A stretch of DNA of 64,000 bases from an uncultured Arachnia sp. (lineage in GTDB: Bacteria; Actinomycetota; Actinomycetes; Propionibacteriales; Propionibacteriaceae). A program made the translations under genes and the position numbers. Each line of letters opens with the position of its first letter. Within the stretch, counting starts at the first letter, position 1. The stretch is from contig CANLSH010000002.1 in NCBI GenBank assembly GCA_947493705.1, positions 124,001 through 188,000 of the forward strand, given 5' to 3'. Shown here piece after piece: positions 26,276-35,559 of the stretch. The notes beneath the pieces were generated by a model, which saw only the letters and a program-made list of their open reading frames with translations, was not told where the DNA came from and ran no database searches.

Positions 26276-27589
26276 TCAGTGCGGACGACGGTAGCGCTTC
26301 GCCACCTGATTCCACGTCGGAACTACGACGCCCTCGCCCTCCATGTGGCGGCGCAGACGCCGTCGGGACACGAACACACCCGTCAGACCCAGCGCGAAGA
26401 GCGGGAACTGCAGCGCCATGGCCCAGCCCAGCTGCTCGGCGGTGTAGGTCCCGCCATCGCTGACAGCGTCGAGGAAGAGTCCCATGGCCAGGATGATGAC
26501 GGTGCCGCCAGCGAAGGAACCTGTGATGACCATTCCATTACCCGCTCCCAGCCGATTCGCTGGGAGCTGGGTGCGTGCGTAATCGAAGGCGATCCCTGTG
26601 CCTGGTCCTCCTGCAGAAATGGACACCACCAGCACCACCAACAGCCACAGCGGAGCCGGGCCCGGCCACAGCAGCACGGTCGCCCAACTGATGATCATCG
26701 CGAAAATGACTGTCAGGGCGAGATTGCTGCGACGCAGGGGGTGGCGGGCAGTGAGCCACCCGAGCACGGGCCCGATCAGAGCGCCGAAGATGGCGGTGAG
26801 GCTGAACAACACTCCAGCCTCTGCAGTGGAACGACCTTCGCCGATTGTCAGGTAGGGAATCCCCCACATCAACACGAAGACGTTGACGGGGAAACCGGAT
26901 GTCAGATGCAACCAGAACCCCAGTTGGGTGGCGGGGTGTTTCAGCACCTGCTGGATTTGACGTGGGATCTCGGCCGGGCTGCCGCTGGTGACCACGCGCT
27001 CGACGCCGGACGGGACATCGCGGACGGCCAGGAGGCAGCAGAGCGCCATGACGAGGCAGACACTGGCCGAGAACAGGAAGGTGGGTTGCCAGCCAGCGAC
27101 GTCGATCAGAGGAAGCAGCACCGCCACCGCCGCGACCTGTCCCAACTGCCCGAGCATGCCGGTCAGCTGACTGAGGATGGGCACCCGGCTGGGCTTGAAC
27201 CAGAAGGGGAGGAGACGCAGGATGCCGGTGAAGATGCAGGCGTCCCCCGCCCCCAACACGATGCGTGCGGCGATGGCTATCCCCAACTCGTCGGTCAGCG
27301 CCACCGCCACCTGTCCGACCGTCATCACGAGGGACCCGGCCACCAGCATCGTGCGCGATCCAAATCTGTCCAGCAGCACGCCCGCCGGGATCTGCATCAG
27401 CGCATAGGTGGCGATCTGCACCACGACGAACGTCGACACGATGCCGACGGTGGTGTCGAAATGCTCGGCCGCCTGGGTGCCGACGACACCCAGGGACGTG
27501 CGCTGCATCACAGCAGAAATGTAGGCAGCGATCCCCACCCCCCAGACCATCCAGGCCATGGAGGAGGGGTGAACGACGCGTCGTTTCAC
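26276..27589 (-). CDS. MFS transporter
   Basis: A 437-residue protein with about twelve helices. It has the GVLLDRFGSRTM loop between helices 2 and 3 and a short charged C-terminus. The start is at 27589, seven bases after the alcohol dehydrogenase stop, so the two genes are probably co-transcribed. The substrate is not identifiable. Confidence 0.9.
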   Translation of the reverse strand: MKRRVVHPSSMAWMVWGVGIAAYISAVMQRTSLGVVGTQAAEHFDTTVGIVSTFVVVQIATYALMQIPAGVLLDRFGSRTMLVAGSLVMTVGQVAVALTDELGIAIAARIVLGAGDACIFTGILRLLPFWFKPSRVPILSQLTGMLGQLGQVAAVAVLLPLIDVAGWQPTFLFSASVCLVMALCCLLAVRDVPSGVERVVTSGSPAEIPRQIQQVLKHPATQLGFWLHLTSGFPVNVFVLMWGIPYLTIGEGRSTAEAGVLFSLTAIFGALIGPVLGWLTARHPLRRSNLALTVIFAMIISWATVLLWPGPAPLWLLVVLVVSISAGGPGTGIAFDYARTQLPANRLGAGNGMVITGSFAGGTVIILAMGLFLDAVSDGGTYTAEQLGWAMALQFPLFALGLTGVFVSRRRLRRHMEGEGVVVPTWNQVAKRYRRPH

Positions 27590-27596
27590 CTACAGG

Positions 27597-28646
27597 TCAG
27601 TCGTTGAAGGTGGAGGTGTCAATGACGTAGCGGTAGCGCGCCTTCGAGGAGACGACATCGTCGTATGCCTGGTCAATGTCCTCGCCCCTGATGACCTCCA
27701 CCCAGGCGCCGAGATCGTGCTCAGCGCAGAAATCCAGCATCTCCTGGGTCTCCGGGATACCTCCGATGTTGGAGCCGGCCAACACCTTGTTGCCGCCGAT
27801 GAGGCCACCCACGTGAAGTTGGTTGGGTGTCGACGGGAGGCCGACGTTGACGAGGACTCCCTCCGCCGCGAGCAGGGTCAGCAGCTTGTTGAGGTCCAGC
27901 CCGTCGGAGATGGTGCAGATGATGATGTCAAAGGTGCCCCTGAGCTCCCGAAAAGTGTTCTCGTCCTCGGTGGCGTAGTAACCGTCGGCACCCATCTTCT
28001 TGCCATCGTCCTGCTTGGACAGGGTCCGGCTCAGCACAATGGTCTCGGCACCCATGGCTGCGGAGATCTGGACGGCCATGTGGCCGAGCCCACCCATGCC
28101 CACCACGCCAACGCGCTTGCCTGGGCCTGCACCCCAACGCTTCAGGGGACTGTAGGTGGTGATGCCTGCGCACAGCAGCGGTGCAGCATTCTCCAGAGGG
28201 ATCTCATCCGGGATGTGCAGCGCGTAGTCCTGTTCCACCACGAAAGCGGTGGAGTATCCGCCGACGGTGGGTTCGCCGTCGCGGCCGATGGCGTTGTAGG
28301 TGCCGATCATGCCGCTGCCGGTGCAGAACTGCTGGTTGCCGTCCCTGCATTCGGCGCATTCACCGCAGGAGTCAACGAAGCAGCCGACGCCGACACGGTC
28401 ACCGACCTTGAACTCTGTGACTTCGGAGCCGACGCTGGTGACGATGCCGGCGATTTCGTGTCCGGGCACCAGCGGGAAGAGCGACTTGCCCCATTCCTCG
28501 CGAGCCGTATGGATGTCGGAGTGGCAGATGCCGGCGTAGGCGATGTCGAAGGCAATCTCCGTGGGGCCGGGATCGCGGCGCGTCACCGTCGTCTTGTGGA
28601 AGCTTCCGGTGGGCGAATCGATGGCGTATGCAGTGACCTCGGGCAA
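27597..28646 (-). CDS. zinc-dependent alcohol dehydrogenase (YahK/CAD-like)
   Basis: A 349-residue medium-chain dehydrogenase. The catalytic zinc site is built by GICHSDIH and GHEIAG. The structural zinc site is CGECAECRDGNQQFC. The cofactor fold carries VGVVGMGGLGHMAVQ, and the following SRTLSK stretch fits an NADPH-preferring aldehyde reductase. The likely reaction is reduction of aldehydes to alcohols. It is upstream of the MFS gene in the same direction. Confidence 0.93.
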   Translation of the reverse strand: MPEVTAYAIDSPTGSFHKTTVTRRDPGPTEIAFDIAYAGICHSDIHTAREEWGKSLFPLVPGHEIAGIVTSVGSEVTEFKVGDRVGVGCFVDSCGECAECRDGNQQFCTGSGMIGTYNAIGRDGEPTVGGYSTAFVVEQDYALHIPDEIPLENAAPLLCAGITTYSPLKRWGAGPGKRVGVVGMGGLGHMAVQISAAMGAETIVLSRTLSKQDDGKKMGADGYYATEDENTFRELRGTFDIIICTISDGLDLNKLLTLLAAEGVLVNVGLPSTPNQLHVGGLIGGNKVLAGSNIGGIPETQEMLDFCAEHDLGAWVEVIRGEDIDQAYDDVVSSKARYRYVIDTSTFND

Positions 28647-28831
28647 GGGGAACCTCCTGGTTGGCGGGAAGGTCCCAGCCTACGACCTGGTAGCCCGGCG
28701 GCTGCACGGACTCCTGTCCTGGAGCGTGGCGATTGCTTGCACTCGCGGTCAGTATGACCGCGGGACCATCGATTCTCCATGCTGGGGGACAGGGCTCGAC
28801 CTCGGTGGGTTGTGGCGGGAAACCTGCACCG

Positions 28832-29260
28832 TCAGTGTGTCAGGGGATTGAACCAGGTCAGTTCGGGGAACCGTGCGAAGTCGCTGTCAGCGCTCACGAT
28901 GGTCAGTCCTTGCTCGATGCACATCGCGGCCAGGATGGCGTCGGTAATGAGGCCAGCGCGAAGGTCGAGCGTCACCATCAACTGGCGAAGGATGTCTGCG
29001 TGGCCTCGTCCCGGTTGAGGGGTCCAGGCGGCCGGGGCGCTGGTCCACGCATCGACGTACTCCCAGGCTTGTCGTGGCGAAAGCGGCTGAGCACTGGCCC
29101 GTGGGTTGGTGGCGATTCGCATGAAGGCCCAGAGCGAGAGCCACGGAAGGCCCACCCGGCGGGGACCGTTCAGTGCGTCGGTGAGCCACTCGCTGGCTCG
29201 CGCGTGGAATGGGCTGTCCTCGTCAACTGAGTACAGCAGGATATTGGCGTCGACGATCAT
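28832..29260 (-). CDS. vapC: VapC toxin, PIN-domain ribonuclease
   Basis: A 142-residue PIN-domain protein. The acidic metal-binding residues are in MIVDANILLYS (near residue 4), the central acidic region and VSADSDFARF near the end. Such toxins cut RNA. The gene overlaps the VapB gene by one base, the usual order with antitoxin first, which points to tight coupling and autoregulation. Confidence 0.92.
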   Translation of the reverse strand: MIVDANILLYSVDEDSPFHARASEWLTDALNGPRRVGLPWLSLWAFMRIATNPRASAQPLSPRQAWEYVDAWTSAPAAWTPQPGRGHADILRQLMVTLDLRAGLITDAILAAMCIEQGLTIVSADSDFARFPELTWFNPLTH

Positions 29261-29490
29261 CAGCGTGCGTCGGTTCCCTCAAGGATCTCCAGTGCGTCGG
29301 CCACGTTGGAGACGTCGATCCTCAGTCCGAGGGATTGGCTTCTGGGAACGAAGGGCTTGAAGTCCTCCGTGTCATTCAAGCCGCGTCGGATCAATTCGTT
29401 GATCGCTTCACTGAGGCCACGGCCGTGCTCGCGACGCAGTCGCTCTACCGCCTTTGCGGTGTCAGCATCCAGCTCAACCGTGGTTCGCAT
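29260..29490 (-). CDS. vapB: VapB-type antitoxin, ribbon-helix-helix
   Basis: A 76-residue protein with an N-terminal ribbon-helix-helix (RTTVELDADTAKAVERL, then LSEAINELIRRGL) that binds DNA, and a C-terminal tail that should wrap the toxin. It is the first gene of the toxin-antitoxin pair and probably represses its own promoter upstream of 29490. Confidence 0.9.
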   Translation of the reverse strand: MRTTVELDADTAKAVERLRREHGRGLSEAINELIRRGLNDTEDFKPFVPRSQSLGLRIDVSNVADALEILEGTDAR

Positions 29491-29555
29491 GCTTGGATAC
29501 TATCACGCACGTGCGGAGCAAGACGCACATGAGGCACGAACTGCGGGAGGAGTGC

Positions 29556-30161
29556 TCATAACCAACCAGCGTCGCGGGCCGCTCGCGCGGCTTCGGCGCG
29601 GGTGGTGGTGTGGGTTTTGCCGATGGCGGAGCTGAAGTGGTTGCGCACGGTGCCGGGTGAGAGGAACAGCTCTGTCGCGATCTGACGGACGGGAGCGCCG
29701 CCCTCGGCTGCTCGGAGCACATCGCGTTCTCGCCCTGTCAGCGGATTCGGCCCGGCGACGAGGGATTCCTCTGTGAGGCCGGGATCGAATGCTCGCAGCC
29801 CGGCGTGCACCCGTCGAACGGCTTCAGCGAGGTCCTCTGACGGCGTGTCCTTCACGAGAAACCCGCTTGCCCCGGCTTCCACTGCTCTGCGCATGTAGCC
29901 CGGACGTCCAAAGGTGGTGACGATCAGCACCCGACAGGACGGAAGAGCCCCGCGCAGCGCCTTGGTTGCATCGATGCCGTCCATGCCGGGCATTTCTATG
30001 TCTATGAGGGCCACGTCCGGTCGTGTGGAGATGGCTGCAGGCACCACGTCGTCGCCCCGGCCTACCTGTGAGATCACCGTCAGGTCCTCTTCGAGTTCCA
30101 GCAGACTGGCCAACGCTCCTCGGACCAGCGCCTGATCGTCGGCCAGCAGTATCCGGATCAC
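29556..30161 (-). CDS. response regulator, NarL/LuxR type
   Basis: A 201-residue regulator. The receiver domain has the acidic pair DD (8-9) and the phosphorylated D54 in LIDIEMPGMDG. The C-terminal LuxR helix-turn-helix starts at NPLTGRERDVLR and contains LSPGTVRNH. It overlaps the kinase gene by four bases and is its partner. Confidence 0.95.
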   Translation of the reverse strand: MIRILLADDQALVRGALASLLELEEDLTVISQVGRGDDVVPAAISTRPDVALIDIEMPGMDGIDATKALRGALPSCRVLIVTTFGRPGYMRRAVEAGASGFLVKDTPSEDLAEAVRRVHAGLRAFDPGLTEESLVAGPNPLTGRERDVLRAAEGGAPVRQIATELFLSPGTVRNHFSSAIGKTHTTTRAEAARAARDAGWL

Positions 30162-31246
30162 AAGGCCACCTCCAGCCGGGTTCCCGGGCTGGATGCTCCT
30201 GGGTGGGCATCCTCCACAGTCAAGGTGCCCCCGAAGGCAGTGACACGGTGCCGCATGCCGCTCAATCCACTGCCCTCGTCTCCAGTGCCACGTCCGATAC
30301 CGTCATCGACAACGGTGAGACCTGCCTTTGACACCAGGATGATGCAACGCTCGGCGTCGGAGTGACGCACCACGTTGGTGACGGCCTCCCGCAGGCACCA
30401 CGCAAGAAGCTGTGAGAAGTCGTCGTCGAGGTCTGGGACTCGTGGGGGACGCTCGACATGAATGCCCGCCGCGTCCAGTGCTGTTTCGGAGGCCACCAAC
30501 TGCGATCCGAGATGTGGGGCCTGCAGATGGGTGACAGTGGCGCGCACCTCCCCCAGGGATGAGCGGGTGAGCTCCAAAACGTCCTCCAGTTCGGTACGAG
30601 CACGTTCCGGATCCCGATCCACAAGCTTGCTTGCGAGGTCCGTCTTGACGGCGATCACGGTCAGTGAATGCCCAAGGATGTCGTGCACGTCCCTCCCCAC
30701 CTGCTCTCGCTGCCGGGACAACTCCAGATCGTGACGTAGCTCTGATTGTCGCTCCACGCCGTCGGTGATCCGTCGCATCGGCAGCATCAGGAGCAGCGGG
30801 AGCGGCGTCACCCATATTGGCCATCCGAGGGACGACGGACCACCCCATGCCACAACGAGCGCGATCGTTACGGCGACGGGAACAACGCCACCGATTGCGT
30901 CCCACGGACTTGGTAAGCGGAAGACGGGAACGGCCACCAGGTATGCGAGGAAGGTCAGTGCATAGGCGCCGACGGCCGGAACGGTGGATATGGCCAGCAG
31001 CCCGAGCACCGTGGTCCACACTGCTGCCCCCTCAAAGGTGTGCAGCGGGCCGGGTGTGGGATGGAGATAGGAGATGAGGTAAAGAACAGCGAACAGGGTT
31101 GTGGCCACCCAGCCCACCACTTCCCATGTCGTGGAAGCATCAGTGCGCACGAGCGCGATGATGGGGGAGACCAGGAACAGCAGCCAGATCCCCCCAAACA
31201 GCATGTCCGCCCGCCGATCCTCTCGGGCCATCGTCTCCCTCATCAC
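30158..31246 (-). CDS. sensor histidine kinase, DesK-like (HisKA_3)
   Basis: A 362-residue kinase. Four to six hydrophobic segments fill residues 15-158. The HisKA_3 box GRDVHDILGHSL (phospho-His 188) and a HATPase domain with VDDGIGRGTGDEGSGLSGM follow. No extracellular sensor domain is evident, so the membrane part probably senses. The first codon of the frame is GTG; the next ATG at 31243 is equally possible. It lies between the ABC-2 permease and the response regulator, in a layout where the regulator controls the transporter. Confidence 0.93.
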   Translation of the reverse strand: MMRETMAREDRRADMLFGGIWLLFLVSPIIALVRTDASTTWEVVGWVATTLFAVLYLISYLHPTPGPLHTFEGAAVWTTVLGLLAISTVPAVGAYALTFLAYLVAVPVFRLPSPWDAIGGVVPVAVTIALVVAWGGPSSLGWPIWVTPLPLLLMLPMRRITDGVERQSELRHDLELSRQREQVGRDVHDILGHSLTVIAVKTDLASKLVDRDPERARTELEDVLELTRSSLGEVRATVTHLQAPHLGSQLVASETALDAAGIHVERPPRVPDLDDDFSQLLAWCLREAVTNVVRHSDAERCIILVSKAGLTVVDDGIGRGTGDEGSGLSGMRHRVTAFGGTLTVEDAHPGASSPGTRLEVAL

Positions 31247-31255
31247 GCCCCAGCT

Positions 31256-32077
31256 TTACACATGCGACTTTCCCCGACGGGATGCCAGGAAAGCGGTGAA
31301 GCCGAAGATTGCAGTCCACGCAACCACGTTCAGAACCAACAACCACAGTTCATCCGGTGATGCGTCAGGGCCGGAGGCTGCCCTCGACCCCTCCAATTGA
31401 GGCCACCTGGCCAGCCCAGCCAAGCCGTAGAGAGGAGTGAACCGCGCAATGCTCAGGATGGGGCCGCTGAGCGGGACGAAGAGATTGCCGAAGAATGACA
31501 GCACCACCAAGAGCCCGGATGCCACACCGACTGCCGTTTCGCTGCGAAACAGTAGACCGGCGGCGAGACCGTAAAACGCAAACATGGTGGAGCCCACGAC
31601 AACAATCACGGCTGTTGTCAGCCAACGCCACCCTGCCAATTCTGCACCGGTTGACCAGCCGACTGTCATGACCAGAATCACCGGCAGCACCGCCATGGCG
31701 AGTGCGACGAGTACCTTGCTCACCACGTAGGACCACTGGGGGGCGGGCGTCAGTGCAAGTGTTTTGTCCCATCCGTTTGCTCGTTCCACCGCAGCGGATC
31801 CGGCGATGCTGGAGGTGGCGAGAACCGCCCCGTACAAGGCCATGGACGTCATGGTGTACGCCGATACGTTTCCGTTTCCTGCTGGTGCGTCAGCGAACTC
31901 AGACATCCCTGTAAACATCAGATAAAGCGTCGTTGGAAGAACAAGGATGAAGAAGACGGACTCCATCATGCGCATGTTACGAAGCAGGTCGAGGACCGCG
32001 TAGCGCAGCGTGGACGCCAACGGGCGGGTGCGTTCGGGGGCCAAAGTTGCGGTGTGCGGACGGATTGTCTGGGTCAT
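31256..32077 (-). CDS. ABC-2 type transporter permease
   Basis: A 273-residue membrane protein with about six helices. The N-terminal part reads LRYAVLDLLRNMRMMESVFF. It is the membrane part of an exporter, with its ATPase encoded just upstream. The genes overlap by four bases (32074-32077), so translation is coupled. Confidence 0.92.
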   Translation of the reverse strand: MTQTIRPHTATLAPERTRPLASTLRYAVLDLLRNMRMMESVFFILVLPTTLYLMFTGMSEFADAPAGNGNVSAYTMTSMALYGAVLATSSIAGSAAVERANGWDKTLALTPAPQWSYVVSKVLVALAMAVLPVILVMTVGWSTGAELAGWRWLTTAVIVVVGSTMFAFYGLAAGLLFRSETAVGVASGLLVVLSFFGNLFVPLSGPILSIARFTPLYGLAGLARWPQLEGSRAASGPDASPDELWLLVLNVVAWTAIFGFTAFLASRRGKSHV

Positions 32078-32976
32078 GAGATGGCCTTTCCGGATGAGGT
32101 GAGGTCGACGAAGGCATCCTCCAGGCGCGCACGTGAAATTACGAGCTGCGATGCGGATGTTCTTGTCAGCAGATGCCGGGCAAGGTCGTCGGTGCTGGAG
32201 GACGTGCAGGTGAGGTGGTCGCCTTCGAGGGTGTGCGACACGAGGTGGGGCAGCTCAGCAGGATCACCGTCGGTCGGGTCCCACTGACAGGTCACGGTGC
32301 TGGCACCTGCAGCGTCCCGGATGTCGTCGGGGGTGCCATCGGCCACGATGGTCCCGCTGTCGATGACGATGATCCGGTCAGCGAACTCCTCGGCCTCGTC
32401 CAGGTAGTGGGTCGCGAACACGACAGTGCGTCCGCGCATGGTCTCGGCCCTCATCGTGGCCCAGAAGTCGCGCCGGGCCGAGACGTCCATCCCGGCGGTG
32501 GGCTCGTCGAGTACCAGGAGTTCTGGGTTGGGAAGCAGCGCCAGGGCGAACCTGAGCCGCTGCTGCTCGCCACCCGAGCACTTGCCCACCTTGCGGGTGG
32601 CGATTGTGGCGGCGCCCGCCCGACGCAGAGCGTCATCGATGTCGACTCTTCCGTGGAGTGCGGCCACCATTTCCATTGTTTGACGGACTGTGAGGTCGTG
32701 GAGCAGTGCCCCACTCTGCAGCACCGCCCCCACGGATCCTTGTTCGACGGCTCGGCGGGGCGAAACTCCGAACACCTCGACGGCACCGGAGGTGGGGCGA
32801 GTGAAGCCGAGCACCATGTCAAGGGTGGTGGTCTTGCCGGCGCCATTGCGTCCGAGGAAAGCCACCACCTCTCCCGCCTCTATGCCGAGGCTGATGCCGT
32901 CGACGGCGTGGAGGGCACCTTCAGGTGTTTGGAAGGTCTTGCGGAGATCGCCAATGGCGATGGCAGCTGTGGTCAT
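32074..32976 (-). CDS. ABC transporter ATP-binding protein
   Basis: About 300 residues from the ATG at 32976; a GTG at 32994 would add six residues. Walker A is GRNGAGKTT, the signature is CSGGEQQRLRFA and Walker B is LLVLDEPTAGMD. A C-terminal extension of about 80 residues is typical of drug and antibiotic exporter ATPases. With the permease and the two-component genes it makes a four-gene unit resembling the YvfRSTU and DesK-linked groups, probably a response to membrane or antibiotic stress. Confidence 0.94.
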   Translation of the reverse strand: MTTAAIAIGDLRKTFQTPEGALHAVDGISLGIEAGEVVAFLGRNGAGKTTTLDMVLGFTRPTSGAVEVFGVSPRRAVEQGSVGAVLQSGALLHDLTVRQTMEMVAALHGRVDIDDALRRAGAATIATRKVGKCSGGEQQRLRFALALLPNPELLVLDEPTAGMDVSARRDFWATMRAETMRGRTVVFATHYLDEAEEFADRIIVIDSGTIVADGTPDDIRDAAGASTVTCQWDPTDGDPAELPHLVSHTLEGDHLTCTSSSTDDLARHLLTRTSASQLVISRARLEDAFVDLTSSGKAIS

Positions 32977-33104
32977 GCATCCAGCGTCGGGCACTGACCG
33001 TAATCATGGAACCGCTACCTGTCACGAAGAAACCATGACAACTGTCAGGGCACCATCGCATTGCTGGGGATACGCGCTGGCCTGAGGCGCGGGAGGTCCA
33101 GTTC

Positions 33105-33956
33105 CTACTCCTGGCTGAGGGCTTCGATCCAGCTCTGGGGAGTGGGGGAAGCAGGAAGCGGAGTTTGGGCATCGACGTCGGTGACTGCACACTCGGGAAG
33201 CTGGCCAGCGTCGGGGCCGAATTCCTTGCCGCCAAAGACGTAGGTCCTGGCGAACTCGTAGTAGGCCTCGTGCTCGCCCGTGTCGTAGGGGTTGTTCAGA
33301 GCGCAACGGCCCACGTAGTAGCCCACCACGTCGGCGAATGTCTCTGTGACACTGCTGCCCGCGTAGTCCGAGAAGCTGCCCTCAACGGCATGCAGGTTCT
33401 GGAATATCGTCCAGTAGTCCGGCGCGCTGTTGCGGTCCGAGTTCAGAGCGTGGGCCATCTCATGGATCACCAGGCGCACGATGCGGCCCTCATCGCCACC
33501 GTCGAGCGCCTGCTGGAACTTGGCGAAGTCGAAGGTGACGTAGTTGGTTCTGGTGAGGCTCCAATCGCCCCAGGCGAAACCGGATTTCATATCGGCGTTG
33601 ACTCCCACATTGCCGTTCACCTTGGCCTGCAAGTGCTCGACATAGCCGGTGCATCCGACGGCGTCGAGTGTCTGCCACAAAATCTTGATGGATTCGCGGC
33701 TGGCCTCGGTCCACTGGGATCCTGCCAGTTCGAAGCCGAAGCTCTCGGACAGGGCTGCGGTGATCGCTTCGATGGACACGTCGTCGCCCGGCCATTCGTA
33801 GGTGACTGGGCACGGCGCCGGGATACCGGCTACGGGAGCCACCGGCTCCGGAGCGAGCGGCAGCGCAGCCGCTCGGGAGAGACCGAGGGAGGAGAGAATC
33901 ACCATCACCGCGGTGGTGAGTGACACCAGCAGAGTGCGCAACTGCCGTCCCTTCAT
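33105..33956 (-). CDS. secreted putative zinc metalloprotease (HExxH)
   Basis: About 283 residues from the ATG at 33956. A cleavable signal peptide (KGRQLRTLLVSLTTAVMVI onward, ending near the Ala-rich stretch at 29-31) precedes a Pro-rich linker. The zinc motif HEMAH is at 165-169. An ETFAD segment (205-209) 36 residues later could give the third, Glu ligand, as in gluzincins. Cys residues at 49, 101 and 218 could form disulfides. I do not recognise the family by name. The neighbour across the divergent promoter is the YbdK-like gene. Confidence 0.75.
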   Translation of the reverse strand: MKGRQLRTLLVSLTTAVMVILSSLGLSRAAALPLAPEPVAPVAGIPAPCPVTYEWPGDDVSIEAITAALSESFGFELAGSQWTEASRESIKILWQTLDAVGCTGYVEHLQAKVNGNVGVNADMKSGFAWGDWSLTRTNYVTFDFAKFQQALDGGDEGRIVRLVIHEMAHALNSDRNSAPDYWTIFQNLHAVEGSFSDYAGSSVTETFADVVGYYVGRCALNNPYDTGEHEAYYEFARTYVFGGKEFGPDAGQLPECAVTDVDAQTPLPASPTPQSWIEALSQE

Positions 33957-34078
33957 CGTTGTGTGCCCCTCAATGTCCCCCACGACTCTCCACGTGTCAA
34001 ACGAGTTGCGGTCTTTTCTTGCTTCTCCCCACAGCAGGTGCACCAACTGGCCAATTCGGTGTCGGTCATGTGCAGTGG

Positions 34079-34119
34079 ACTGCAACACCGGTTGCAGTGC
34101 GGGGTATCACTGTTATATT
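34079..34119 (+). promoter_or_regulatory. putative promoter with an inverted repeat
   Basis: ACTGCAAC (34079-34086) and GTTGCAGT (34091-34098) are perfect 8-bp arms around four bases. The -10-like TATATT lies at 34114-34119, about 16 bases after the right arm's TTGCAG, which would serve as a weak -35. A regulator binding the repeat would cover the -35. The start codon at 34230 would then follow a leader of roughly 100 bases. Confidence 0.4.
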
Positions 34120-34229
34120 AGGTTTCTGAGTCAAGAAGCGGCTCGCTCCAATGTAGGGGTGAGTCTGCAGCGAGGCTCTTTTCTCATTTCTACGGATTGT
34201 GGCACCGCCCCCCACGTCAGAGGTGCGTA

Positions 34230-35447
34230 ATGAGAATGTTCAGTGTGACTGAGGAGATGCTCCCGGTTGACCCAGTGTTGTTGCGCCCTGCGCTGCTCAA
34301 GTCAGAGATGGTGCTGCGTTATGGCCACGGGTGGAGACCTTTGACACCGTGGGAAGGAGCCGCCCAGGCGCACGATGTGGTGTCCGTGGGGCTTCTCGGC
34401 GATCAGATTCATGTCGTAGGACCGCAGCAGTCCTCGTTGACTGAGCTTCTGGTGACGATTCGTATCGGCCGGGCATTGGCCGACAGAGCGGCTAGGGCGC
34501 AGGCAAGGCGTGCGGTGGCACTGGGATCACCGGTCTTTCCCGTCGCGCCAATGCTCGCAGCCCCGCCCGGATGTTCACAGGACGTGACACGTTCTGGAGG
34601 AGCGACCCCGTTGAAGGATTTCTCCACGTGCGGACTCAACGTGCATATTGCTGTGGAGTCAACGGAAGAGGGTGTCCAAGTTCTCGATCGTATTCGAATC
34701 TGGTTGCCAGTGCTGCTGGCGCTCAGCGCCAACTCCCCCATCTGGCGGGGAAATGTTTCGCGATTCAGCAGTCATCGCTACTTTTCACGCGCCATGTGGC
34801 CAGCCCCGGGCCCAAGCCAAATATTTGGCTCCGCTGAGGAATACGAACGGCAGCGGCGCCATCTGATACAACCGCCAGCAGCTCGCTTCCCAGTGGGCAC
34901 GACGTGGGACGCCCAGCTGTCGCCAACGCGTGAATCGCTCGATGTGATGCTCACCGATGTGTGCACGGATCCCGAACATGCTGCAGTGGTGGCAGCCATC
35001 ACCAGGGCTCTCGTGGAGGTCATGGCACGGCAGTGGCGGACGGGAACACCACCCGTGCCCGCATCCGTCGTCGACTTGCGTGCCTCCTCATGGTTGGCAG
35101 CGCTGAATGGGGTTGAAGGGAAGCTGATGAGTCCGCACTCCGAGTGCATGCGCCCCGCGAAGGATGTGGTCGCCGAGTTGCTCCGACTCGTGCACCCAGT
35201 ACTGCAGGAATACGGCGAAGTGGAGCATGCAAGGGCCATCGTCAATGACATGTTGCGTCATGGCACCGGCAGTCGGAAGCAGCGCGATGCCTACGCTGGG
35301 CGCCGGGATCTTCACGACGTCGTGGCAGCCGCACTACGCGGCACTCACGACCCGAACCATGTCCACGGCATTCCAGGTGCAATTCTGGCAGAGTCATGGG
35401 CGCTCACCGACGCGGAAGAGGCCACGACCGAACCGCCTGTGCGATGA
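34230..35447 (+). CDS. YbdK-like carboxylate-amine ligase (GCS2 family)
   Basis: About 405 residues. The VTEEMLPVDP start matches the VEEE-type opening of the family. Further support is GLNVHIAVES and the LPVLLALSANSPIWRG stretch, typical of glutamate-cysteine ligase family 2. Such enzymes join a carboxylate (often Glu) to an amine using ATP; the true amine is not known. I place the start at the ATG at 34230, six bases after AGAGG. The GAF-ANTAR gene follows after 112 bases in the same direction. Confidence 0.8.
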   Translation: MRMFSVTEEMLPVDPVLLRPALLKSEMVLRYGHGWRPLTPWEGAAQAHDVVSVGLLGDQIHVVGPQQSSLTELLVTIRIGRALADRAARAQARRAVALGSPVFPVAPMLAAPPGCSQDVTRSGGATPLKDFSTCGLNVHIAVESTEEGVQVLDRIRIWLPVLLALSANSPIWRGNVSRFSSHRYFSRAMWPAPGPSQIFGSAEEYERQRRHLIQPPAARFPVGTTWDAQLSPTRESLDVMLTDVCTDPEHAAVVAAITRALVEVMARQWRTGTPPVPASVVDLRASSWLAALNGVEGKLMSPHSECMRPAKDVVAELLRLVHPVLQEYGEVEHARAIVNDMLRHGTGSRKQRDAYAGRRDLHDVVAAALRGTHDPNHVHGIPGAILAESWALTDAEEATTEPPVR

Positions 35448-35559
35448 ATTCCTCATGCCGAAAGTGGCGGCAAACTACACTGTGGTTGAAGGGTGAGCAC
35501 CTCCAGCCGAGCAGGGCGACCACGGTGTTCTCGCTCATGCCGGGAACATGGGAGTCAGT

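Noticed and set aside
25281..27607. Long open frames opposite the PRPP synthetase and MFS genes (up to 442 codons)
   Set aside because: They are antisense to genes with clear family motifs and are rich in Gly, Arg, His and Gln without any fold-like pattern, which is the usual shadow of high-GC third-position bias.
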